Part shown: positions 44,766 to 53,820 of the stretch, piece by piece
Numbering within the stretch: the first letter of the stretch is position 1
Layout: each line of letters opens with the position of its first letter
Source of the DNA: Chelativorans sp. AA-79
Lineage (GTDB): Bacteria > Pseudomonadota > Alphaproteobacteria > Rhizobiales > Rhizobiaceae
NCBI RefSeq assembly: GCF_029457495.1
Contig: NZ_CP120361.1
Location: 4,418,001 to 4,482,000 of the forward strand
Length of the DNA: 64,000 nt
Direction: 5' to 3'
Translations under genes and position numbers: made by a program
The notes under the pieces: model-generated
The model's database searches: none
What the model was told of the DNA's origin: nothing
The model's input: the letters and a program-made list of their open reading frames with translations, nothing else

Positions 44766-45743
44766 ATGATGTCGAACTTCACCGCATGGCATCAATGCGA
44801 CATCGATAAGAAGACGCTGAAGCGGCTGATGAAGCGGAGCGACGGCAAGGCGCTCGTCCACATCGGTGCATACGGGGTGATGCTCGCTCTGCTTGCTGCT
44901 GCATCGGTCTATTGGTGGGGAGCGGCGCCGGGTATCCTGGCCTACATCGCCTATGGCGCTGTCTTCGGCTGTCTGGCCTCGCTGGAGCACGAGACCCATC
45001 ACGGCACGCCCTTCCGAACGCGCTGGATTAATGAAACCGTGCATTGGATCGCCGGCCTTCTGGCCGTGAAGGAGCCGTTTTCCGATCGCTGGCTTCATAC
45101 CAAGCACCATACGCACACCTACGAGACGGGCGCGGATGTCGAGATCCAGACCGAGCGTCCGCCGAGCCTTGGAAAGCTGGCGCTCGACTTCTTCCGTATC
45201 CCCTTCCTCCTGAACTCCTTCGCGTTGATGGGACGATACGCCATCGGCGCACTCCCGCGCGTCATCCGCGAAGAGGCCCCCGTCGAGGAACGTCGGAAGA
45301 TCATCTGGTCGGCACGGGCGATACTCGGCTTCTATGCCCTGCTTGCGGCCCTTGGCCTGGCATACGGGCAGTGGTTTCCGTTGATACTCACGCTGGGTGC
45401 CAAGATATCCGGTGGTTGGCTGCATGCCTGGATGAGCTATACGCAGCACACCGGAATGCCGGAGAATGTGAACGATCACAGGCTCAACACGCGTACCGTT
45501 TATACGCATCCCGTCCTGCAGTTCCTCTACTGGAACATGAACTACCATATCGAGCACCACATGTTCCCCATGGTGCCCTTCTATGCGCTGCCCGCGTTGT
45601 ATCGGGAACTGAAGAGCCAGATGCCCCTCGCCTATCCGGGTTTCTGGGCGGCGTGGCGCGAGATCATACCGACCCTCGTGGAGCAGACGCGCGATCCCAA
45701 TTATTTCGTCGATCGTAAACTGCACCCCGCGATTCTCGACTGA
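44766..45743 (+). CDS. Membrane fatty-acid-type desaturase/hydroxylase
   Basis: A 325-residue integral-membrane di-iron enzyme. The three histidine boxes are HETHH (~77), HTKHHTH (~109) and HIEHH (~260), separated by hydrophobic hairpins. The C-terminal FPMVPFYALPALYRELKSQM is typical. It would desaturate or hydroxylate an acyl chain or a small lipid-like compound using O2. I start at 44766, with GGAGGG upstream. It follows the sulfatase by 64 bases on the same strand, so co-transcription is likely. The link between them is unexplained. Confidence 0.85.
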   Translation: MMSNFTAWHQCDIDKKTLKRLMKRSDGKALVHIGAYGVMLALLAAASVYWWGAAPGILAYIAYGAVFGCLASLEHETHHGTPFRTRWINETVHWIAGLLAVKEPFSDRWLHTKHHTHTYETGADVEIQTERPPSLGKLALDFFRIPFLLNSFALMGRYAIGALPRVIREEAPVEERRKIIWSARAILGFYALLAALGLAYGQWFPLILTLGAKISGGWLHAWMSYTQHTGMPENVNDHRLNTRTVYTHPVLQFLYWNMNYHIEHHMFPMVPFYALPALYRELKSQMPLAYPGFWAAWREIIPTLVEQTRDPNYFVDRKLHPAILD

Positions 45744-45822
45744 ACGGATCACGATTTATGGTGAGGCAGGGGGTGACCGACATTCAAAGCGGGCGCAGGG
45801 AACATCAGTCCAACAGCGCTTA

Positions 45823-45859
45823 CGACCGAATAAAAATGGAGTTGCCTTCTATTCGGTCG
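45823..45859. terminator. Inverted repeat between convergent desaturase and LysR genes
   Basis: Perfect 10-bp arms CGACCGAATA (45823-45832) and TATTCGGTCG (45850-45859) with a 17-base loop, between two convergent stop codons. The position suits a bidirectional terminator, though the loop is long and no T-run follows. Confidence 0.4.
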
Positions 45860-45876
45860 CCCATGCACTCCATAGT

Positions 45877-46779
45877 TTATCCGGTGGTGCGTGCGGAGCG
45901 GGCCGTCTCGAGAAATGCCGTCACCAGAACACGCGAAGCATCCACTTTGCGATGAGCGATTTTGTGCACGGAACTGAAGCCGAAGCTCTTGGGCTTTATG
46001 GCGCGCAGCCGGCCTTCCGCGACATGCCGTTCAGCGAAATGGCAGGGCAGGAAACCGATGAAATGGCCGGAGAGGATCAGCATGAGTTGCGCTTCCATAT
46101 GCACCACAGAGGCGCCGGCGCGCGGATGGCCGACCAAATAAAGATCGTCGAAGTGGCGGTAGCTGCGTACCGAGAAACGTGCATCCTCTATGTCTTTCCG
46201 ACCGATCGCGGTGTCCACCTTGGAAAAGAGCGGATGGCCCGCGCCGCAGTAGAGAAGATGCGGCTCGCTGGCGAAGCTGCGGTAGATGACCCCCGGGGCC
46301 TTTTGCGAGAAGGGACCGATGACGATATCGCGCTCGCCATCGGCGATCTGCCGCTCCAGCTCCGCCGGTGTGCCCAGCGACAGGTCGATGAAGACGTCCA
46401 TGCCCGGTTGCAGGAAAGCCCGGATCGCCCTCTGCACGCCCAGCTCTTCGCTGGTGAAGGTGCCGTCGGAAATACCGATCCGCAGGCGGCCCGAGAGCCC
46501 GCCCGTGGCCGACGCCACGCGCTGGGTGAAATCGTCGAGGTCTCGGAAGAGTTTCAGGGTGGCATCGTAGGTGGCCTGGCCGAGCTCGGTCAGGCGAAAC
46601 TGCTGGCGCCCGCGGTGGCAGAGTTGCCCACCTAGACGCTTTTCGAGCTCCGCCAGATGCGTGCTCAGCGTGGGCTGGGAGAGGTTGAGCGCGATCTGCG
46701 CCTCGGCGAAACCGCGCGCATCCGCCAGCGCCACGAAAACCCTGAGAAGGCGGATGTCGATATTGTCGAGTCTGCGCAA
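45877..46779 (-). CDS. LysR-family regulator of the creatininase/ureohydrolase operon
   Basis: A 300-residue LysR regulator. The HTH reads RLLRVFVALADARGFAEAQI, ALNLSQPTLSTHLAELEKRL, and an effector domain of normal length follows. I choose a TTG start at 46777-46779 because GAGGAGG lies seven bases upstream and it gives the standard family N-terminus (RRLDNIDIRLL); upstream extensions run into the divergent gene. It is divergent from the ABC transporter operon and likely its activator. Confidence 0.85.
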   Translation of the reverse strand: MRRLDNIDIRLLRVFVALADARGFAEAQIALNLSQPTLSTHLAELEKRLGGQLCHRGRQQFRLTELGQATYDATLKLFRDLDDFTQRVASATGGLSGRLRIGISDGTFTSEELGVQRAIRAFLQPGMDVFIDLSLGTPAELERQIADGERDIVIGPFSQKAPGVIYRSFASEPHLLYCGAGHPLFSKVDTAIGRKDIEDARFSVRSYRHFDDLYLVGHPRAGASVVHMEAQLMLILSGHFIGFLPCHFAERHVAEGRLRAIKPKSFGFSSVHKIAHRKVDASRVLVTAFLETARSARTTG

Positions 46780-46832
46780 GGCATCCTCCTCACATTGGTA
46801 TTCTTCGATCCAAAAATCAAAATAAGATGATA

Positions 46833-46844
46833 TACATCGATGTA
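46833..46844. promoter_or_regulatory. Palindrome TACATCGATGTA in the divergent LysR promoter
   Basis: A perfect 12-bp palindrome in AT-rich DNA, 54 bases from the LysR start and 44 from the binding-protein start. It is of the type bound by LysR proteins (near T-N11-A), so a shared operator is plausible. Confidence 0.45.
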
Positions 46845-46887
46845 AAAAACGTCGACACTCGCCCCAACAAAATAATGGGGAACTGAA

Positions 46888-47874
46888 ATGGACAGGTATC
46901 TTGCAGGTGTCGCTTCCGCCTTGGCTTTGACGGTGACCGTTTCGACGGCCTCGGCCGCCGACCAGATCCGCATCCTGGCGCCCACCTGGCTGGGCTTTGC
47001 GCCGGTGCATGTGGCACTGGAGCGCGGCTGCTTCGCGGAGAACGGGCTCGACGTCTCCATCCGCTTCGAGGACGACCTCGCCAATGTGATGGCCGCGATG
47101 CAGCGCGGCGACATCGAGATCCAGATGCGTTCGGTGGGCGAATATCAGGGCCGCCCGCGCGACAGGGACACGCCCGGCATCATCATCGGCACGATCGACG
47201 AGTCCGTGGGCGGCGACGGGGTCATCACCGACGAGGCTATCCAGTCGGTGGCCGATCTCCAGGGAAAGGTGATCGCCTCGGAGCCCAACATCCCCTCACG
47301 CCTGCTCCTGCAGATGGAGCTGAAAGAGGCCGGGCTCACGCTGGAGGACCTCAACATCCGCGACATCGCCACGGCGGACACCGCCGCGGTCTTCGCCGAC
47401 GAGTCGATCGCCGCCATCGCCACCTACGAGCCCTTCATGTCGCAGGCGATTGCCACGAGCAGCCGCCCGGGCGCGCGCATCCTGGTCTCCTCCAAGGATC
47501 ATCCGGGGCTGATCATCGACGCGATCATCGCCCGGAACGACGACCTTCAGGCCAACCCGGACAAGTATGCCCGCTTCCTCGACTGCATCTACAAGGCGGT
47601 CGATTTCATCAAGGCGGAGCCGGACTCCTTCGCCGAGATCGCCGCCGGCGAATTTGGCCTGACGCCGGAGGAGGTGACGGAGATCGTCCAGACGACGCTC
47701 ACCTACAACACGCTCGATGAGGCCCTCGACTATATGGGCGCGCCCGGAGAGCGCGGAAAGCTGCACGACATCTTCGACACGGTGATGGAGCTCAACCTGG
47801 AAAACGGCGCGGCCGAGAACAAGCTCGTCGCCGAGGAGCAGATCGACAATTCCGTGATCAACCGGCTGCGCTGA
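46888..47874 (+). CDS. ABC binding protein, NMT1/taurine-nitrate type
   Basis: A 328-residue periplasmic binding protein with signal peptide MDRYLAGVASALALTVTVST cleaved near ASA-A. The mature part follows the SsuA/TauA/ThiY pattern (TWLGFAPVHVALERGCFAEN, GLDVSIRFED). GGGGAACT precedes the ATG. Relatives bind sulfonates, nitrate, pyrimidine precursors or guanidine-type compounds. The downstream amidino/lactam hydrolases point to a nitrogen compound. First gene of a seven-gene operon. Confidence 0.85.
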   Translation: MDRYLAGVASALALTVTVSTASAADQIRILAPTWLGFAPVHVALERGCFAENGLDVSIRFEDDLANVMAAMQRGDIEIQMRSVGEYQGRPRDRDTPGIIIGTIDESVGGDGVITDEAIQSVADLQGKVIASEPNIPSRLLLQMELKEAGLTLEDLNIRDIATADTAAVFADESIAAIATYEPFMSQAIATSSRPGARILVSSKDHPGLIIDAIIARNDDLQANPDKYARFLDCIYKAVDFIKAEPDSFAEIAAGEFGLTPEEVTEIVQTTLTYNTLDEALDYMGAPGERGKLHDIFDTVMELNLENGAAENKLVAEEQIDNSVINRLR

Positions 47875-47902
47875 GGCGCTGGCACGTCCGGGGGCATCGG
47901 CA

Positions 47903-48756
47903 ATGGTGGAGTGGACGGAAAGCAAGCCGGGTCCGCACGAGCGGGCCGCGCCTGCAAAGGGAGGGAGCGGGTTCTTGAGCGGCGGTGGGCTCTTCACCTT
48001 CCGGGGGCGTGTCTCCCCCGTGGCAGAGGCGGCGGTGGGAGCGGCGGCAGCGCTCGTCCTGCTGGCGGTCTGGGAAGCCTGCGCCAGGACCGGGCTGGTG
48101 GCGCCGCAATTCCTGCCGGCGCCGAGCCGGGTGGTCACCGCATTTTGGGGGATGCTCAAGGACCAGAACCTGCTCTGGCATTCCGGCGTCTCCATCGCCC
48201 GCGTCTGGACGGCCTTTCTGCTTGCCGCCGTCATGGCGATCCCCATCGGTATATTGATGAGCAGCTATCGCATCGTGGGAGCGGCGCTCGAGCCGGTGGT
48301 GGACTTCATCCGCTATCTGCCCGTGCCCGCCCTGGTGCCGCTGTCGATCATCTGGTTCGGCGTGGACGAGACCACCAAGATATTCCTGCTGTGGCTCGGC
48401 ACCTTTTTCCAGCTCGTCCTTCTGGTGGCCGACGACATGCGCCGCGTGCCGCAGGAATATGTGGAGGTGGCGCGCACAGTGGGCGCGAATTCCTGGCATG
48501 TGATGAAGGACGTGGCGCTGCGCTCCATGGGACCGTCGCTGCTCGACAATCTGCGCATCACGCTCGGCTGGTGCTGGACTTATCTCATCATCGCCGAGAT
48601 CGTCGCGGCCAATTCCGGCATCGGGTACCTGATCTGGACCGCCCGGCGCTTCGTGAAGACGCCTGAGGTGATGGCCGGCGTCTTCGTGATCGGTCTTATC
48701 GGGCTCGTCACCGACCAATTGCTGCGGCTCGCCCACCGCCGCCTCTTCCCCTATCT

Positions 48757-48760
<4 letters not shown>
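47903..48760 (+). CDS. ABC transporter permease, SsuC/TauC-like
   Basis: A 285-residue permease. After ~45 cytoplasmic residues it has the family order of helices, with FIRYLPVPALVPLSIIWFGV and the EAA-type loop VEVARTVGANSWHVMKDVAL. Second gene of the operon, 28 bases after the binding protein; its stop overlaps the ATPase start. Confidence 0.9.
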
Positions 48761-49538
<778 letters not shown>

Positions 49539-49542
<4 letters not shown>

Positions 49543-50294
49543 CGATCGCTCTCGCCGGCCGCGTGGCGGTGATTACGGGTGCGAGCCGCGGCATCGGCCT
49601 CGGCGTGGCGCGCGGTTTCGCCCGCGCGGGCGCCAAGCTTCATCTGATCGCCGATGATCCCGCCGTGGAGGATCGGGCGCTCGAACTTGGAGCGACCGCG
49701 GCGGTGGCGGATATCCGGGATCGTGCGGCGGTCGGCAAGGCACTGGCTCCCCTCTCTGCCATCGATATCCTCGTCAACAATGCCGGCCTCGAATTGATGA
49801 CGCCCGTCACGGAAGCGGGCGGCGGTGCGGAGGAGATCTTCCGCCGCGTCGTCGAGATCAATGTGGTGGGCACGGCGCTCGTCACCCGCACCGCGCTCGG
49901 CCGGATGGGCAAAGGCGGCGCGATCGTCAACACGGCATCGATCTGGGGGCGGGTGGCCGAAGCTCGCTTCGACGCCTATGTGGCCTCCAAGCATGCCATT
50001 ATCGGGCTCACCAAGACCTGGGCCAAAGAGCTCGGGCCGACGGGCATCCGTGTCAATGCGGTCTGCCCGGGCTGGGTGGAAACGGAGGCCTCCATGCGCT
50101 CGCTGCGGCGAATGGCGGAGGAAGCGGGGCGGCCGGAAAGGGAGCTGCTTTCGGAGATCGTCGCCGGGCAGGCCCTGGAGGGGCTGATGTCGCCTCCCGA
50201 CATGGCCGACGCCTATCTGTTCCTCGCCTCCGACCTTGCCGCAAACATCACCGGGCAGTCGCTCGGCGTCGATCGCGGAGAGGTGCCATGGTAG
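49539..50294 (+). CDS. SDR oxidoreductase (first of two)
   Basis: A 251-residue classical SDR. TGASRGIGLGVARGF cofactor loop, VNNAGLELMTP, INVVGTALV, Ser in VNTASIWG and the YVASKHAI Tyr/Lys pair. The C-terminus is FLASDLAANITGQSLGVDRG. ATGA overlap with the upstream ATPase gene and 7-base overlap with the next SDR gene show strict co-translation. Substrate unknown; it would oxidise or reduce a hydroxyl/keto group on the imported compound or a product. Confidence 0.85.
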
Positions 50295-50995
50295 GCCGTA
50301 TCGACGGCAGGAAGGCGCTGGTGACGGGGGCGGCAAGCGGCATAGGCCGTGCCTGCGCCCTGGCGCTCAAGGAGGCCGGGGCGGACGTGGCGGGACTGGA
50401 TGTCAGGCCGGGCGAAGGCGCCTTCACCGTCTTCGGCTGCGACCTCCGCGAGGAAGCCGCGATCAGGACGAGCGTGGCCGAGGCCGCCGATCTTCTCGGC
50501 GGCATCGACATCCTGGTCAACAACGCCGGCATCCTGGAAGAGGCTCCGCTGGCGCGCATAACGGCGGAGCACATCGACCGCATGTTCGCGGTGAATGTGC
50601 GCGGCGCCATCCTCGTGGCGCGCGAGGCGCTTTCCCATCTGCCGGAGGGCGGGCGCATCATCAACATCGTCTCGGAACTCGCCTATCTCGGCCGTGCCGA
50701 GGCGTCCGTCTATTGCGGCACCAAGGCAGCGCTTCTCGGGCTCACCCGCGCCTGGGCGCGCGAGCTTGCGCCGCGCATCCTCGTCAATGCCGTGGCGCCC
50801 GGCCCTACCGACACCCCGCTTCTCGACTTTAACGCGCTCTCGCCAGAACAGAAGGCGGCCGAGACAGCCCACCCGCTCGGCCGCATCGGACGGCCCGAGG
50901 AGGTGGCGGCGGCAGTCGTCTTCCTGGCCGGTCCGGGCGCGACCTTCTTCACCGGCCAATGCCTTGGCGCCAACGGCGGCGCCGCGATGATCTGA
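50288..50995 (+). CDS. SDR oxidoreductase (second of two)
   Basis: A 235-residue classical SDR distinct from its neighbour. TGAASGIGRACALAL, VNNAGILEEAPL, INIVSELAYLG carrying the Ser, and YCGTKAALLGLTRAWA with Tyr/Lys. The C-terminus is PGATFFTGQCLGANGGAAMI. GGAGAGGTGCC precedes the ATG. The tandem of two different SDRs suggests successive steps or two substrates in one route. Confidence 0.85.
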   Translation: MVGRIDGRKALVTGAASGIGRACALALKEAGADVAGLDVRPGEGAFTVFGCDLREEAAIRTSVAEAADLLGGIDILVNNAGILEEAPLARITAEHIDRMFAVNVRGAILVAREALSHLPEGGRIINIVSELAYLGRAEASVYCGTKAALLGLTRAWARELAPRILVNAVAPGPTDTPLLDFNALSPEQKAAETAHPLGRIGRPEEVAAAVVFLAGPGATFFTGQCLGANGGAAMI

Positions 50996-51005
50996 GGCTC
51001 CGATC

Positions 51006-51788
51006 ATGGACAGCGTGTTCCTTGCCGAAATCCCCTGGCCGGAGGCCGAACGGCGCATCGCCGCCGGCGCGCCGGTCTTCCTGCCGCTGGGCGCAACCGA
51101 GCAGCACGGCCACCACATGGCGCTCGGGGTGGACGTGGTGATCCCGACGGCAATCGCCGAGCGGGCCGCCCGCGCCGTGGGCGGGCTCGTCGCGCCCACC
51201 GTGCCCTATGGCAACCGCTCCCAGCCGCGAACCGGCGGCGGGCCGGCCTTTGCCGGCACGTTGAACCTCACCGCGCATACATTCGCACTTATTGTGCGCG
51301 ACATCATCTGCGAGCTCTACCGTCAGAAGGCGCACAAGATCGTCGTCATCAACGGCCACTACGAGAACATCGCCCCGTCGGTGGAGGGGATCGAGCTTGC
51401 GCTCGACCATCTCGGACGCGACCGCGTCGGCGATCTGACCATCTTGCGCATGGATCATTGGGATCTCGTGCAGCCGCAGACCATCGACCGCATCTTCCCC
51501 GACGGCTACCCCGGCATCGAGCTCGAACATGCAAGCGTGATCGAGACTTCCCTGATGATGGCGCTGAGGCCGGAGCTCGTGGACCTCTCGAAGGCGCTCC
51601 ATGACGGGCCGGCGCAGTTCAAACCTTATGACCGCTATCCCCGGCCCATGGAGGAGGTGCCTCCCTCCGGCGTGCTTTCCATGACCGAGGGCTCGAGCGC
51701 GGAAAAGGGCGAGTGGCTGCTGGCCGACTGCCATGAGCGCATCGTCGAGATCATTCATGTGGAATTCGGAAAAGGCAAAACGAGATGA
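51006..51788 (+). CDS. Creatininase-family amidohydrolase
   Basis: A 260-residue member of the creatinine amidohydrolase family. It shows the metal-binding LPLGATEQHGHHMALGVDVV near residue 26, the GGGPAFAGTLNLTAHTF stretch, KIVVINGHYENIAPSVEG, and Glu/His in IELEHASVIETSLMM. The family opens cyclic amides such as creatinine but also includes other hydrolases (e.g. formamide deformylases, peptide proteases). Its neighbour is a ureohydrolase, which supports a lactam- or guanidine-related substrate. Starts 11 bases after the second SDR; ATGA overlap with the next gene. Confidence 0.85.
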   Translation: MDSVFLAEIPWPEAERRIAAGAPVFLPLGATEQHGHHMALGVDVVIPTAIAERAARAVGGLVAPTVPYGNRSQPRTGGGPAFAGTLNLTAHTFALIVRDIICELYRQKAHKIVVINGHYENIAPSVEGIELALDHLGRDRVGDLTILRMDHWDLVQPQTIDRIFPDGYPGIELEHASVIETSLMMALRPELVDLSKALHDGPAQFKPYDRYPRPMEEVPPSGVLSMTEGSSAEKGEWLLADCHERIVEIIHVEFGKGKTR

Positions 51789-52777
51789 CTGCACCCTTTC
51801 ACCAGCCCATAGACGCGGCCGTCGTTCCACGCTTTTCCGGTCATGCCACGTTCATGCGGCTGCCGGCGGTGAGTTCGGCCGAGGGGCTCGACATCGCGCT
51901 GGTAGGCATTCCATGGGATGGGGGAACGACCAATCGGGCCGGCGCGCGCCACGGCCCGCGCGAGGTGCGCAGCCAATCGAGCCTGATGCGCCGCGTGCAT
52001 CATGTCTCCAAGGTGGAACCGTTCGCGATTGCCAATATAGCCGATGTGGGCGACGTTTCGGTGAATCCGATCGATCTGGCCGATGGTCTCGCCAGGATAG
52101 AAGCCGGAATTGCCGAGATCGTCGCCCATGGCGCAATCCCTATTGCGGCAGGGGGCGATCACCTGACCACGTTGCCGGTGTTACGCGCCCTGGCGAAGGA
52201 ACGGCCGGTAGGTCTCATCCATTTCGATGCGCATTCGGACACCAACGACACCTATTTCGGCAACAATCCCTATACACACGGCACTCCCTTCCGCCGCGCG
52301 ATCGAGGAGGGCCTGGTCGATCCGAAGCGGATGGTGCAGATTGGGATCCGCGGTTCGATCTACGACCCGGACGAGCATCGCTGGGCGATCGAACAGGGCG
52401 TCCGCATCATCTATATGGAAGAGTTCGTCCGCCGGGGGCCGGCGGATGTTATGGCCGAGGCGCGCGAGATTGCAGGCGGAGGGCCCACCTACGTCTCTTT
52501 CGACATTGACAGCATCGATCCTTCCATGGCGCCGGGCACCGGAACGCCGGAGGCGGGTGGCTTTACCACACGCGAAGCGCAGGAGATGCTGAGGCTGCTC
52601 GCCGGGGTCAACATCGTCGGCTCGGATGTGGTGGAGGTGGCCCCGCCTTTCGATGTCGGCGGGATGACCGCCCTTGCCGGCGCGACGATAATGTTCGAAC
52701 TCATCTGCTTAATCGCGCAGTTGCTTGCTCAATCTAGGGACTTCCGTAGCAGAACAATGGCCCCAGGCGAGCCGTAA
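51785..52777 (+). CDS. Arginase-fold ureohydrolase (agmatinase/guanidino-acid amidinohydrolase-like)
   Basis: A 330-residue enzyme that should release urea from a guanidino group. All binuclear manganese ligands are visible: His in AAGGDHLTTLP, the DAHSD set in IHFDAHSDTND, and the Asp pair in FDIDSIDPSMAPGTGTPEAG. The N-terminal GIPWDGGTTNRAGARHGPRE is characteristic. The substrate class (agmatine, guanidinobutyrate, guanidinopropionate, guanidine or another guanidine) cannot be fixed by eye. It is the last gene of the operon. About 20 extra C-terminal residues follow the usual family end. Confidence 0.87.
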   Translation: MTAPFHQPIDAAVVPRFSGHATFMRLPAVSSAEGLDIALVGIPWDGGTTNRAGARHGPREVRSQSSLMRRVHHVSKVEPFAIANIADVGDVSVNPIDLADGLARIEAGIAEIVAHGAIPIAAGGDHLTTLPVLRALAKERPVGLIHFDAHSDTNDTYFGNNPYTHGTPFRRAIEEGLVDPKRMVQIGIRGSIYDPDEHRWAIEQGVRIIYMEEFVRRGPADVMAEAREIAGGGPTYVSFDIDSIDPSMAPGTGTPEAGGFTTREAQEMLRLLAGVNIVGSDVVEVAPPFDVGGMTALAGATIMFELICLIAQLLAQSRDFRSRTMAPGEP

Positions 52778-53118
52778 ATGTCCCCATATTGGTGCGCGTC
52801 GTGAAAGGATAGCCATCTCGCAGACAACATCGCCGGCGATATCCGGGAAGAAGCCGGTTCACCAGGCATCCGGCTCATGGACCATATGGACGATGATTGC
52901 GGGATTCGTGATCCAGGCTCCTTTGAATCCTTCGATAGCGGGTCGATTGCATCGCAACGGAAGCCCCTGCCTCGGCGGGATGATCTGCCGCGTCTTCGAA
53001 GCGGTAACAGAGGCCGAGGCAGATCTCGGGCTTGGCTGATCTCCGGTGCTTCATTTGGCGAGCCGCAGATCGCAACCAAAGCATCATCTGCACGAAGGCG
53101 GCCGGTGTCAGGCAGCGC
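52778..53118. other. Gap between convergent ureohydrolase and aldolase genes
   Basis: About 340 bases with no gene I can support. No clear terminator, insertion-sequence end or repeat was recognised. Confidence 0.4.
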
Positions 53119-53820
53119 TTATCCCCGAACCGGCTCGCGCGGCCTCGCGATATCGTTGATGCCATCGGCATCGGGCGCCAAGCCATAGCTCATCCTGCGC
53201 ATCTGTTCGATCACGCGCTCCATCTCGTCGTCCGGCAGGATCGGCGGCTCGCCGAGTGTCAGAGCCTGCACATATATGCGCGATAGCGTCTCGACCTCGA
53301 TCGCCAGCCACAGCGCCGATTCCAGCGTTGTGCCGAGCGAGATCTGCCCATGCTGCCCAAGCAGGCAGGCAAGCCGCCCCTCGAGTGCTGCAAGCGCATT
53401 GTCGGAGAGGGCCTGCGTGCCGAAGGTCGCGTATTCTGCGCATCGGATCGTCGCGCCGCCGGCAATCCCGGTCATGTAATGGAAGCTCGGTATCGTCTTG
53501 TGATGGCAAGCGAGGGTGGTGGCGTAGATCGAATGGCAGTGGAGCACGACGTCGATATCGGTGCGCGTGCGCAGGATGTCACGGTGGAACCGCCACTCCG
53601 ACGACGGAAGGCGGCCGACATAGGTGCCGTCGAAATCCATTTCCACCAGGTCGTCCGGAGTCATCGTCTCATAGGGCATCGAGGAGGGGGTGATCAGAAA
53701 TCCGTCGGCCGTGCGCGCGGAGAGGTTGCCCGCCGTGCCCTGGTTGATGCCGCTCGAGTTCATCCGCCGACAGATATCCACCATCTCGCGGCGGAGAGCC
53801 GCCTTCTCGTTCTCAGCCAT
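53119..53820 (-). CDS. Class II (FucA-like) aldolase
   Basis: A 233-residue zinc aldolase of the fuculose-phosphate aldolase/AraD family. Catalytic Glu in PSSEWRFHRDI; zinc His residues in VLHCHSIYATTL and in LLGQHGQISLGT. The N-terminal INQGTAGNLSARTADGFLIT binds the phosphate. It would split a ketose-1-phosphate to DHAP and an aldehyde. It overlaps the stop of the FGGY kinase gene by 8 bases and is the last gene of the leftward ketose operon, matching an epimerase-kinase-aldolase order. Confidence 0.87.
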   Translation of the reverse strand: MAENEKAALRREMVDICRRMNSSGINQGTAGNLSARTADGFLITPSSMPYETMTPDDLVEMDFDGTYVGRLPSSEWRFHRDILRTRTDIDVVLHCHSIYATTLACHHKTIPSFHYMTGIAGGATIRCAEYATFGTQALSDNALAALEGRLACLLGQHGQISLGTTLESALWLAIEVETLSRIYVQALTLGEPPILPDDEMERVIEQMRRMSYGLAPDADGINDIARPREPVRG

